Positions 1 to 7,364 of a DNA stretch of 35,021 bases are shown here, in pieces; within the stretch, counting starts at the first letter, position 1, and each line of letters begins with the position of its first letter. Location: NCBI GenBank assembly GCA_020404895.1, contig JADBWK010000030.1:1-35021 (forward strand), read 5' to 3'. Origin of the DNA: Pseudanabaena sp. M085S1SP2A07QC. Its GTDB lineage: Bacteria > Cyanobacteriota > Cyanobacteriia > Pseudanabaenales > Pseudanabaenaceae. A program made the translations under genes and the position numbers. The notes below the pieces were generated by a model. It ran no database searches. It was given only the letters and a program-made list of their open reading frames with translations, and was not told where the DNA came from.

Positions 1-60
1 TGTGAGGCGGAGCAAAGCTCCGCCTCACACTATTTGGGTTTTGATTTGTCTTGATAAAAG
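1..60. repeat. Right part of an arm-type palindromic element, cut by window edge
   Basis: Bases 1-29 form a perfect 13-bp stem around an AAA loop (GC-AAA-GC centre). The sequence after it (about 33-52) matches the right arm of the elements at 184-284 and 278-385. The left arm would lie outside the window. It is read as a truncated copy of the same family. Confidence 0.6.
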
Positions 61-70
61 TGGCTAAGGC

Positions 71-173
71 TATACCAAAACACAAAATAGATTAGCCATT
101 TTATGTTTTTAAAACCCTTACAGGGTTTAGTTTTTAATTCACAGAAATGTCGCCACACTTTTATGGATTGGGA
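71..173 (+). repeat. Three-hairpin modular repeat, copy A
   Basis: Three hairpins follow each other: module 1 at 77-107 (CACAAAATAG arm), module 2 at 113-128 (AACCCT-TAC-AGGGTT) and module 3 at 135-170 (AATTCACA arm). The same order recurs at 20514-20617, and inverted at 5475-5579. Partial copies lie at 16292-16327, 20636-20697, 22434-22470, 22593-22644 and 22654-22701. No coding potential is visible. Confidence 0.75.
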
Positions 174-183
174 TAAAAAGTTT

Positions 184-284
184 GCTTGGGGCATAAAACC
201 CCAAATAAAAGTAGTTGCGCTTCGCGTAGCCGCTTTTATTTGGGGTTTTGATTTGCCTAGCTATCTCTTTGTGCTGCTATAGCA
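184..284 (+). repeat. Arm-type palindromic element, copy 0
   Basis: A 17-bp stem (195-211 with 233-249) encloses an imperfect inner hairpin containing GCGCTTCGC. The right flank up to about 282 matches the B arm of the neighbouring copy. The outer end overlaps the TATAG end of the next copy, so the two are joined head to tail. Confidence 0.6.
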
Positions 285-385
285 ATGTAAGCTTTGCTCA
301 GGACATAAAACCCAAAAGATGGCAGAGCTTTGCTCTGCCATCTTTTGAGTTTTGAATTGTCCTATCTATCTCTTACGTTGCTATA
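278..385 (+). repeat. Arm-type palindromic element, copy 1
   Basis: The ends are TATAGCAATG and its near inverse GTTGCTATA. The core stem 307-328 with 332-353 has one mismatch and a TTT loop (GC-TTT-GC). The left and right arms correspond to the right and left arms of the copy at 22471-22586, which lies in the opposite orientation with a different core stem. It behaves like a non-coding miniature element. Confidence 0.7.
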
Positions 386-481
386 TATTTTGTTTTTTAT
401 TGCCCACATTGCACAAAAGCTCAAAATTGGTTTCATAATTAGAACTGCTGCTTCATATAGTGATTTCGTTGAGGTTGATGC

Positions 482-2056
482 TTGACACAGCTATTTACTA
501 CGATCGCTTCTCTGCGTAATTACTTAAACGCCCAAAAAGAAAAACAGCCATTAGGTCAAGTTTCTGTAGGGCTTGTGCCAACAATGGGGGCTTTGCATAT
601 TGGACATTTGAGCTTAATTGATCGAGCGAGGACTGAAAATGTTTGTGTGGTTGTAAGTATCTTTATCAATCCTTTGCAATTCAGTGCAGGTGAAGATTTT
701 GATCATTACCCACGCACATTCGAGAATGATCTCCATATTTGTGAGAACGCAGGAGTTGATGTTGTTTTTGCGCCAGATGCTCTAGAGATGGGCGTAAGTA
801 ATATAGCTAAAATAACGCAAGTGATCCCACCACCAGAAATGATCAATATCTTGTGTGGGCGATCGCGAGGTGGGCATTTTCAAGGAGTAGCCACAATCGT
901 AGTCAAGCTCCTGAATTCTGTACAGCCGGATCGCGCTTACTTTGGTAGTAAAGATGGTCAACAACTCGCTATTATTCGACAACTGGTGGTTGATTTAAAC
1001 TTGCCTGTAGAAATTATTGGCTGTCCAACTGTGCGTGAACCAAGTGGCTTAGCCTATAGTTCTCGTAATCAGTATTTGTCAAGCAAAGAACGGATTTTGG
1101 CTGCCCATATTTATCAAAGCTTACTGCAATCCCAACAGCAGTTTTTTTTGTGCTACGAGCTTTGTAAATCAGGGCAAATTATCGAAGCCGCGCAAAATTA
1201 TTTAGCGAAGCTACCAGAAATTCATCTAGAGTATATTGAGTTAGTCGATGCCAAAACATTGCAGCCATGCAATCAAATTACTTTTGCATCTGAGTTGATG
1301 CTGGCGATCGCAGCTCGAATTGGAAACACACGCTTGATCGATAATATTTTGCTAAGCCACACTATCACTCTCAGAAATCCGATCATTGCGATCGATGGGC
1401 CCGCAGGTGCGGGCAAATCAACGGTTACCAAGCAGGTTGCTAACAAATTAGGCTTATTATTTTTGGATACTGGCGCAATGTATCGCAGTGTTACTCTTGC
1501 AGTATTACGAGAAGGCATTGATTTAAGAGATCAAGAAAAAGTACAAGCGATCGCAGCCGAATCAAAAATCCAACTATTTGCTGACCCGATCGCAGGTAAA
1601 CCGATGCAAGTCTTGCTCAATGGCGAAGATATTACTACTGAAATTCGTACACCTGAAGTAACAGCCAACGTATCGTCGATAGCTGCCCAAGCTGCTGTGC
1701 GGGAAATTTTGGTCAAGCAACAGCAACTGATTGGGCAAACAGGCGGTGTTGTCATGGAAGGTCGGGACATCGGAACCCATGTCTTTCCTGATGCAGAGGT
1801 GAAAATCTTTTTGACCGCCTCAGCAGAAGAGCGAGCCAAACGCCGTCAAGCCGATTTGATCGCCCAAGGTCAAGTTGCCCCAGATCTCGCCACCCTTGAG
1901 CAAGAAATCCAAGAACGCGATCGCACAGACTCCACCCGCGACTATGCACCTCTGATTCAGGCTGAAGATGCAACTTTAGTCAATACAGATGGTCTAACAA
2001 TAGAGGAAGTGGTCGCAGCCATTGTAAATTTGTATGAACAAAAGGTACAAAACTGA
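482..2056 (+). CDS. panC/cmk: Bifunctional pantothenate synthetase / cytidylate kinase
   Basis: A cytoplasmic fusion enzyme. The N-terminal half (about residues 1-286) would condense pantoate and beta-alanine to pantothenate using ATP. The C-terminal half (about 297-524) would phosphorylate CMP and dCMP. The PanC part shows VPTMGALHIGH with the HIGH nucleotide motif, FGSKDGQQL and SSRNQYLS. The kinase part shows the P-loop GPAGAGKST near residue 305, EGRDIGT and a DRTDSTR segment. Such fusions are typical of cyanobacteria. The start is a TTG preceded by GAGG at 471-474; an ATG at 478 is in another frame. The stop codon overlaps the next gene's ATG (TGATG), suggesting translational coupling with the LptA-like gene. 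Confidence 0.95.
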   Translation: MTQLFTTIASLRNYLNAQKEKQPLGQVSVGLVPTMGALHIGHLSLIDRARTENVCVVVSIFINPLQFSAGEDFDHYPRTFENDLHICENAGVDVVFAPDALEMGVSNIAKITQVIPPPEMINILCGRSRGGHFQGVATIVVKLLNSVQPDRAYFGSKDGQQLAIIRQLVVDLNLPVEIIGCPTVREPSGLAYSSRNQYLSSKERILAAHIYQSLLQSQQQFFLCYELCKSGQIIEAAQNYLAKLPEIHLEYIELVDAKTLQPCNQITFASELMLAIAARIGNTRLIDNILLSHTITLRNPIIAIDGPAGAGKSTVTKQVANKLGLLFLDTGAMYRSVTLAVLREGIDLRDQEKVQAIAAESKIQLFADPIAGKPMQVLLNGEDITTEIRTPEVTANVSSIAAQAAVREILVKQQQLIGQTGGVVMEGRDIGTHVFPDAEVKIFLTASAEERAKRRQADLIAQGQVAPDLATLEQEIQERDRTDSTRDYAPLIQAEDATLVNTDGLTIEEVVAAIVNLYEQKVQN

Positions 2057-2652
2057 TGAAGCCATTAAGCAGATTTGAATTCAAAGGGAAAAAGGAAAAA
2101 GGAAAAATAAAGCATCAATCGGCGATCTCTAAGTTATTGCTGGCTGTTATTTCTCTTTTAGCGATCGCCTCTAGCTCACTGCCACCCACCCAAGCTCAAT
2201 CAAACACAGCTCTAACAATCCGTGCCGATGTCCAAGAAGCAAATTCGATCACAGGTGTAGTTACGGCAACTGGCAACGTCAAAATGAGTTATCCTGCCCG
2301 ACAGATTGATGCGGTCGCTGAGCAAGCACAGTATTTTTCTAAGGAACAGCGTGTCGTTTTAACTGGCAATGTGATTGTCAATCAAGAAGGTGTCAATAGC
2401 ATCAAAGCTCAAACCATCACCTATCTCGTCACTGAAGGGAAATTTATCGCTGCCCCTCCTAATAACCAACAGGTCGAAACAATTTATGTTGTCCCAGATC
2501 GCGATGCTGTCAGTAGCCCTGCAACTTCGGCAACGCCTGTAACCCAGATCAAGCCTGCCTTTAAAAAGCAACAGGTGAGCCCCCCGACATTGATCATTCC
2601 TCCTGAAAAGTTACGACCAAAACCACAAGAGATTCTTCCTGATGGTAAGTAA
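2056..2652 (+). CDS. LptA/OstA-like periplasmic LPS transport protein
   Basis: 198 residues: a basic N-terminus, a hydrophobic signal segment (about 27-46, ending near TQAQS), then an OstA/LptA-like beta domain (about 52-135) with repeated patterns such as GVVTATGNVKMSY and VVLTGNVIVNQ. The C-terminus is proline-rich. LptA proteins bridge LPS between inner and outer membranes. Placement just before lptB and an LptF/G permease supports this role. An AG-rich GGAAAAA-type stretch (about 2084-2110) encodes the unusual KGKKEKGK segment before the signal peptide. It may be a local expansion, or the true start may lie further in. The lptA assignment is by family likeness and position. Confidence 0.8.
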   Translation: MKPLSRFEFKGKKEKGKIKHQSAISKLLLAVISLLAIASSSLPPTQAQSNTALTIRADVQEANSITGVVTATGNVKMSYPARQIDAVAEQAQYFSKEQRVVLTGNVIVNQEGVNSIKAQTITYLVTEGKFIAAPPNNQQVETIYVVPDRDAVSSPATSATPVTQIKPAFKKQQVSPPTLIIPPEKLRPKPQEILPDGK

Positions 2653-2735
2653 TGTTGATGTATAAAGCTACAAAAAATGCTTTGACATAAATAAGTTCAG
2701 TGTTACATTCCCAAATTTCCAACCCAAATTGAGTA

Positions 2736-3464
2736 ATGCAAATCTCCCTCGACAACGTCAGTAAAAACTACAGTGGCAGGCAAGTCGTTCAGCAAGTGAG
2801 TCTCACCGTCAAGCAGGGGGAAATTGTTGGACTTCTGGGCCCGAATGGTGCTGGTAAGACCACTTCGTTTTATATGGCAACAGGACTGATTCAGCCTGAT
2901 AGCGGTAGCGTCTGGCTCGATAAACAAGACATTACCAGCTTGCCAATTCATAAACGAGCGCGGATGGGTATGGCATATCTTGCCCAAGAAGCTACCATTT
3001 TTCGACAGTTATCGGTGCGTGATAATCTGTTATTGGTGATGGAACAAACCAATGTCCCCAAGCAATTACAGATTCATCGACTCCGTACTTTGTTGGAAGA
3101 GTTTCGACTGACTAAGATCGCTGATACGATGGGAATTCAAGTTTCGGGGGGAGAACGTCGTCGTACTGAAATCGCCAGAGCATTGGCGGTTGGACTCGAA
3201 GGCCCAAAATTTATCTTGCTAGATGAGCCTTTTGCGGGGATCGATCCGATCGCTGTTAGCGAAATTCAGACCATCATCAAAAACTTACGCGATCGCAATA
3301 TGGGCGTGCTAATCACCGACCATAATGTCCGCGAAACCTTAACAATCACCGATCGCGCTTATATCATGCGTGAAGGTGAAGTTTTTGCTGACGGTTCTAG
3401 CCGAGAATTAGCTAACGATCCTGATGTACGCAAATATTATCTCGGCGAAAAGTTTCATTTTTAA
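2736..3464 (+). CDS. lptB: LPS export ABC transporter ATP-binding protein LptB
   Basis: 242 residues, the usual LptB length. Walker A GPNGAGKTT is at about 35-43, the Q-loop lies in the AYLAQEATIF region, the signature is VSGGERRR, Walker B with the catalytic Glu is FILLDEPFAGIDP, and the switch His is in ITDHNVRETL. The last string is characteristic of LptB rather than of amino-acid ATPases. It hydrolyses ATP on the cytoplasmic face to pull LPS out of the inner membrane with LptF/G. An 83-bp gap precedes it with no clear terminator, so it may share the upstream transcript. A 21-bp palindrome starts at its stop codon. Confidence 0.93.
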   Translation: MQISLDNVSKNYSGRQVVQQVSLTVKQGEIVGLLGPNGAGKTTSFYMATGLIQPDSGSVWLDKQDITSLPIHKRARMGMAYLAQEATIFRQLSVRDNLLLVMEQTNVPKQLQIHRLRTLLEEFRLTKIADTMGIQVSGGERRRTEIARALAVGLEGPKFILLDEPFAGIDPIAVSEIQTIIKNLRDRNMGVLITDHNVRETLTITDRAYIMREGEVFADGSSRELANDPDVRKYYLGEKFHF

Positions 3465-3505
3465 TTATTTTTTGCAACACCGTAGGTGTTGCAAAAAATA
3501 ATTAA
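3461..3505. terminator. Perfect 21-bp palindrome between lptB and lptF/G
   Basis: The left arm 3461-3481 and right arm 3485-3505 are perfectly complementary around a GTA loop (ACC-GTA-GGT centre) and include the lptB stop codon. The arms end in A/T-rich runs, so it could terminate or attenuate in either direction. It lies between two same-strand genes of one pathway, so it may instead set their expression ratio. Confidence 0.6.
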
Positions 3506-3534
3506 CCCAAAAACATGTAATCTCGATAAAGGAA

Positions 3535-4722
3535 ATGGCAACCTTACAAACGACTCAACCAAGGAAAAAAGTTACAAACGTGTCGCTAGGATGGCTACCG
3601 AGACTGTCGATCATGGATCGCTATTTATTCACGCAAATGTTGACCCCATTTTTGTTTGGTGTGGGTGCATTTTCCTCCGTGATTTTAGCGATTGGCTCAC
3701 TCTTTGAATTGATTCGCCTGATTACTGATGCGGGATTAAGTGTTTTAACAGCGTTTCAGGTTTTTGGCTATCAGATTCCAGGTTTTATGGTGTACTCATT
3801 TCCGATGTCGATGTTGCTAGCGACATTGCTCTCCTACAGCCGTATGTCTGGAGATGGTGAGACAACGGCTTTACGAAGTTGTGGCGTAAGTGCGTACCGT
3901 TTAGTTGCACCTGCACTGGTTTTGAGCCTGTTTGTTACGGGTATGACCTATGTATTTAATGAGGCGATCGTCCCTGCGGCAAATTGGCAATCGCGGAGTA
4001 CATTGCGAGCGGCTTTAAATCAAGAAAATGTACAGTTTAAAAGCCAAGATATTTTTTATCAACAATATGGTGAAGTGCCTCAAGAAGATGGCACTACCAA
4101 ACAAGGGTTAGTTCGGAGCTTTTATGCTCGGAGCTTTGATGGCAAACAGATGCGTGGCTTAACAGTTTTGGACTTTTCTCAAGGACAGCTTCAGCAAATT
4201 CTTGCCGCCGAGTCTGCGGTTTGGATTCCTGAGCAAAATGTCTGGAGGTTTAGTCAAGGTACGACCTATCTTGTGGGACCAGATGGCAATTACCGTAGCA
4301 TTCTCCGCTTTGATGATCAAAATCTGCAATTACCTCGCGCTCCCCTTGATGTTGCTCAAGAGCAACGTAGTGCTGAAGAAATGAATATTTCTGATATTCG
4401 TCGTAATATTGACTTGCTTAAGCAGTCTGGTAATACTAAAGAAATCCGCAAGCTAGAAGTCAGGCTTGAGCAAAAATATGCATTGCCATTCATCTGCGTG
4501 GTTTTCGCGCTCGTAGGTGCTTCTCTAGGAATGCGACCCCAACGCACTGGTGCAGCGATCGGTTTTGGACTGAGTGTGTTAATTATTTTTGGCTATTATT
4601 TGCTGCTATTTATTTGTGGTGCTCTCGGACAAGTTGAATTTCTTTCCCCATTCGCGGCTGCATGGATGCCTAATTTAATTGGTGTTACGGCTGGTCTGAT
4701 TATCCTTACCCGTGTTACATAA
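3535..4722 (+). CDS. LptF/LptG family LPS export permease (YjgP/YjgQ)
   Basis: 395 residues with the LptF/G layout. Membrane helices lie in the first third (around residues 35-65, 80-100 and 125-150), followed by a periplasmic beta-rich region (about 150-300), and three more helices at the C-terminus (KYALPFICVVFALVGASLGM onward). It would be the membrane partner of LptB in moving LPS to the LptA-like bridge. The ATG at 3535 has GGA only two bases upstream. An in-frame ATG at 3613 (residue 27, MDRYLFTQ), just before the conserved region, is an alternative start. Only one permease gene is here, so a partner would be encoded elsewhere or the complex could be homodimeric; that part is inference. 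Confidence 0.9.
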   Translation: MATLQTTQPRKKVTNVSLGWLPRLSIMDRYLFTQMLTPFLFGVGAFSSVILAIGSLFELIRLITDAGLSVLTAFQVFGYQIPGFMVYSFPMSMLLATLLSYSRMSGDGETTALRSCGVSAYRLVAPALVLSLFVTGMTYVFNEAIVPAANWQSRSTLRAALNQENVQFKSQDIFYQQYGEVPQEDGTTKQGLVRSFYARSFDGKQMRGLTVLDFSQGQLQQILAAESAVWIPEQNVWRFSQGTTYLVGPDGNYRSILRFDDQNLQLPRAPLDVAQEQRSAEEMNISDIRRNIDLLKQSGNTKEIRKLEVRLEQKYALPFICVVFALVGASLGMRPQRTGAAIGFGLSVLIIFGYYLLLFICGALGQVEFLSPFAAAWMPNLIGVTAGLIILTRVT

Positions 4723-4728
4723 AAATAT

Positions 4729-4751
4729 AAGGTGACGCATTGCGTTACCTT
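4729..4751. terminator. Convergent hairpin between lptF/G and the Uma2 gene
   Basis: A 10-bp stem (one G-T pair) with an ATT loop (GC-ATT-GC centre) lies between convergent stop codons. T-rich sequence follows on the + side. The centre matches that of the hairpin at 30626-30662. Confidence 0.6.
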
Positions 4752-5329
4752 TATTCGTTTTTTTGCTCAAATTGAATTTGTCGATACAAATCGCTAACAG
4801 CTATTTCGACATTTACAGATTTGAGGAATAAGCGATCGCTCAAACCATATTCAAAAAATACCCATTGCCCCTGCTCATTGCGCTGAAATACTTCTACAAC
4901 TGGCTGCTCGACTTGCACTAATACATATTCTTGCAAAGTGTCAAACTGGCGGTATTGCGAAAACTTGAAGCCACGATCAAAGCCTTCTGTCGATGGTGAG
5001 AGAACTTCAATAATCAAACAAGGAAAAGCAACTACTAGAGCATCATTGCGATCACGTTCATCACAGGTAACCACTACGTCTGGATAAAAATATTTGCGTT
5101 TGGGTTTTACCTGTACTTTGACATCAGCAATGTAGACTTCGCAGGGGCGATTGGCGAGGGCATTATCTAATAGTTTAAAGAAATTGCCTGAAGCACGATT
5201 ATGGTCACGAGTGCCGCCAGCCATGGCGATTACTTCACCATCACAAAACTCATGGCGCATTTCTTGGGTTGATTCCCAAGAAATATATTCTTCGTAGGTC
5301 ATCAATAAGCGATCTGGTAAAGCAACCAT
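4751..5329 (-). CDS. Uma2 family (DUF820) putative endonuclease
   Basis: 192 residues matching the cyanobacteria-rich Uma2 family, which has a PD-(D/E)xK nuclease-like fold. Visible landmarks are MTYEEYISWE near the N-terminus, HEFCDGEVIAMAGG, HNRASGNFF, the core YFYPDVVVTCDE, and PCLIIEVLSPSTEGFDRG followed by KFSQYRQ. The Asp of the PDV motif and the Glu of IEVLSPST are the expected active-site acids. The biological role of the family is not established; copies are numerous and often near mobile DNA. Here it sits beside repeats, a decayed gene and a TnpB element. No clear ribosome site precedes the ATG. Confidence 0.88.
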   Translation of the reverse strand: MVALPDRLLMTYEEYISWESTQEMRHEFCDGEVIAMAGGTRDHNRASGNFFKLLDNALANRPCEVYIADVKVQVKPKRKYFYPDVVVTCDERDRNDALVVAFPCLIIEVLSPSTEGFDRGFKFSQYRQFDTLQEYVLVQVEQPVVEVFQRNEQGQWVFFEYGLSDRLFLKSVNVEIAVSDLYRQIQFEQKNE

Positions 5330-5474
5330 AATTTTTAGAGATAGTGGTTATAGGTTTAATTTTAACTTCACCGAAAACACAAAAAAAGCCAGAGAAGTTT
5401 GGGATTCTTTGCCAAGTGTCTACCGTCAGTGTGCTGTCGCTTACACAAAAATCACAACTAAAACTCATCCTTAA

Positions 5475-5579
5475 ATACCAATTCACAAAAGTGTGGCAAC
5501 AATTCTATGAATTAAAAACCAAACCCTATAAGGGTTTTAAAAACACAAAATGGCTACGCTATTTTGTGTTTTTGTATTA
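5475..5579 (-). repeat. Three-hairpin modular repeat, copy B (inverted)
   Basis: Modules appear in the order 3-2-1 on the + strand: the AATTCACAAAAGTGT hairpin, an AACCCT-ATA-AGGGTT hairpin, then the ACACAAAATGGC-TAC-GC hairpin. This is the reverse orientation of copy A. It ends a few bases from the decayed gene at 5585. Confidence 0.75.
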
Positions 5580-5584
5580 CAACA

Positions 5585-5945
5585 TCAACTACTAATCGAT
5601 AGTTTCATTAGCTCTCCTTCAGGATGCTGCAATAGGTTAATCCCCATAAGAAGTTCGATGCGATCGCTTATATCCCACGAAGCAGGTTTAATATAAGTAC
5701 CTTTCAGAAATTACTCGAACTGAGCGATCGCGCAAAGCATCGTCAAGCTTGAGATTTTGCAAAGTAACCTCTTCGATAGCGGCTAATCATTGTGAGATCT
5801 GTACATGACTTACGGCGGCGCGTAGTCCCATATTAGTGAGAACGCTAGGTAAAAATTCTCTGAAATCATTTGGGTAGCTATAGTCATAAGCCACGCATTA
5901 GATCTAGTTTTTCGGGTGCGTAGGCTTCGTACTACTTGAAGTTTA
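5585..5945 (-). pseudogene. Decayed gene remnant of unknown family
   Basis: On the minus strand, protein-like segments appear in shifting frames: YAPEKLDLMRG, then YSYPNDFREFLPSVLTNMGL and AAVSHVQISQ, a stop, LAAIEEVTLQNLKL, DDALRDRSVRVISE, a frame change, and TYIKPASWDISDRIELL and MGINLLQHPEGEL, ending at a TGA at 5585-5587. The run of plausible residues broken by two or more frame changes and a stop suggests a recently inactivated gene. I do not recognise the family. Its upstream part would fall at the TnpB element's end, so insertion may have helped destroy it. Confidence 0.5.
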
Positions 5946-5964
5946 TTGGAGTGCGATCAAGTTG

Positions 5965-6120
5965 GGGTTTAGGAAGGGGAGGGTGAACTACCAGACGCTG
6001 ACCGCTTAGGCGGTACAGGGCTGGCTTCCTGATTCAACGGGGATAGCGTCCAACAAAACCGAAGTTTTACCAGATCGACTTACATCTCCTCCACAGGCAG
6101 ACTCGCTAGTTCCTAACAAG
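5965..6120 (-). ncRNA. Probable omega-RNA (TnpB guide) region
   Basis: In IS200/IS605 elements the TnpB guide RNA covers the tnpB 3' end and the right end, with the guide copied from DNA just outside. Here the hairpin at 6001-6014 and the GTAGTTCAC string near 5985 sit in that position. The guide would be read from sequence below about 5980. Boundaries are inferred from family knowledge. Confidence 0.4.
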
Positions 6121-7199
6121 ATAATCCGCAAGGTTTCATTTCTAATATTTATCGCTTCATTTACATCACGGTCATGGTGCGTACCACAATGCTTACAAGT
6201 CCATGCCCTAACATCAAGACTGAGATTATCAACTCGATTTAAGCAGACATGGCAAGTCTTAGAGCTAGGGAACCATCGATCAATTTCGATATATTGTTTT
6301 CCTTCGCTTTCAGCCTTGTATTTAAGCATTGTGCAGAACATACCCCAGCCAACATCGCTAATCGCTTTAGCTAAGTTGTGATTCTTGACCATGCCCTTGA
6401 TGTTGAGGTTTTCCACTGCAATAACTTGGTTTTCGTTTACTATCTTGCGGGATAGTTTGTGCAGAAAATCTTCGCGACATCTGGCAATTTTGGCGTGAAC
6501 TTTTGCCACGACCAATCTTGCCTTTTTACGGTTTTGACTACCCTTCTTTTTCTTGGATAGCTTTTGCTGTTTACGTTTTAAGTTGCGCTGATGTTTGATA
6601 AAGAATCTAGGATTATCAAACTTAGAGCCATCACTGGTAATCGCAAAATGAGTTAATCCCACGTCAATACCAATAGCTTTATCTACTGGCATTAATTCAG
6701 GATTAGCTTTCCCATCGTCAACCAAGACAGATACAAAGTATTTACCGTCAGGATTGCGAGAAACCGTTACGGTTTTGACATCGCCTTCAAAATCACGATG
6801 ACGCTCAAAACAAACCCAATCTATTTTGGGTAAATAAATCTTGTCACCATCAAACTTAACGTTTTGGGGATAACTAATTGACTGCCTACCATGCTTAGAT
6901 TTGAACTTAGGCAACATTGCCCTTTTATCAAAGAAGTTTTTGTAAGCAGTGGATAAATTCAAAGCTACGACTTGCAAACATTGAGAATAGGGTTCGGCTA
7001 GCCATTCATATTCTTTCTTGAGTGCAGGAAGCAAACCTTGTATATAGCCTCTAGTTAGCCCCTTGCCAGTATTTTTATAGGTTTCTTGGCATAGGTTTAA
7101 GGCATAGTTCCAGAACCATCTCGCACAGCCGAATGACTTTACAAGCAAGGTTTCTTGCTCACTTGTGGGATAGATTCTGTATTTGTACGCCTTATACAT
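6006..7199 (-). CDS. tnpB: TnpB, RNA-guided endonuclease of IS200/IS605 elements
   Basis: 397 residues, full length. The N-terminus MYKAYKYRIYPT is typical. The RuvC acids are visible: D179 in GIDVGLTHF, E263 in AVENLNIKGM and D345 in HDRDVNEAINI. A zinc ribbon has CHVC (316-319) and CKHC (335-338). Family members cut DNA next to a short target motif, guided by an RNA from the element's own 3' end, and help keep the element in the genome. All catalytic and zinc residues are intact, so the protein is probably active. The C-terminal tail after about residue 365 overlaps the probable guide RNA scaffold. The ATG at 7199 begins the conserved N-terminus. Confidence 0.92.
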   Translation of the reverse strand: MYKAYKYRIYPTSEQETLLVKSFGCARWFWNYALNLCQETYKNTGKGLTRGYIQGLLPALKKEYEWLAEPYSQCLQVVALNLSTAYKNFFDKRAMLPKFKSKHGRQSISYPQNVKFDGDKIYLPKIDWVCFERHRDFEGDVKTVTVSRNPDGKYFVSVLVDDGKANPELMPVDKAIGIDVGLTHFAITSDGSKFDNPRFFIKHQRNLKRKQQKLSKKKKGSQNRKKARLVVAKVHAKIARCREDFLHKLSRKIVNENQVIAVENLNIKGMVKNHNLAKAISDVGWGMFCTMLKYKAESEGKQYIEIDRWFPSSKTCHVCLNRVDNLSLDVRAWTCKHCGTHHDRDVNEAINIRNETLRIILLGTSESACGGDVSRSGKTSVLLDAIPVESGSQPCTA

Positions 7200-7364
7200 T
7201 TATCAATAATATCTAATACTGATAAACTAATCATAACATAGAATTGATATTGATTCGAGAATCGCTCAATTTGTTTTCTGGCTCACTTTCATCCCGTCAC
7301 TCATCCTTGTAAACGGATAGAGTGCGGGACTTCCCGTTCGCGTCTGTTAAATCATGTTTACTTT

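Larger units (their letters stand above)
5965..7350 (-). mobile_element. IS200/IS605-type element carrying tnpB only
   Basis: It contains one tnpB and no TnpA (Y1 transposase) gene. On the minus strand, just past the tnpB end, the sequence carries a small ACCGC-CTAA-GCGGT hairpin (6001-6014 on +) and a GTAGTTCAC string (about 5981-5990), as expected for the right end and the 3' part of a guide RNA. Upstream of tnpB a foldback around 7296-7325 (ATCC/GGAT arms) and GGGAAGTCCC (about 7326-7336) suggest the left end. Exact termini and the target motif cannot be fixed from one copy. Without TnpA it would have to be mobilised in trans. Confidence 0.65.

Noticed and set aside
3486-3707. 73-residue plus-strand frame overlapping the start of the LptF/G permease gene
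   Set aside because: It begins inside the palindrome after lptB and runs out of frame through the conserved permease N-terminus.
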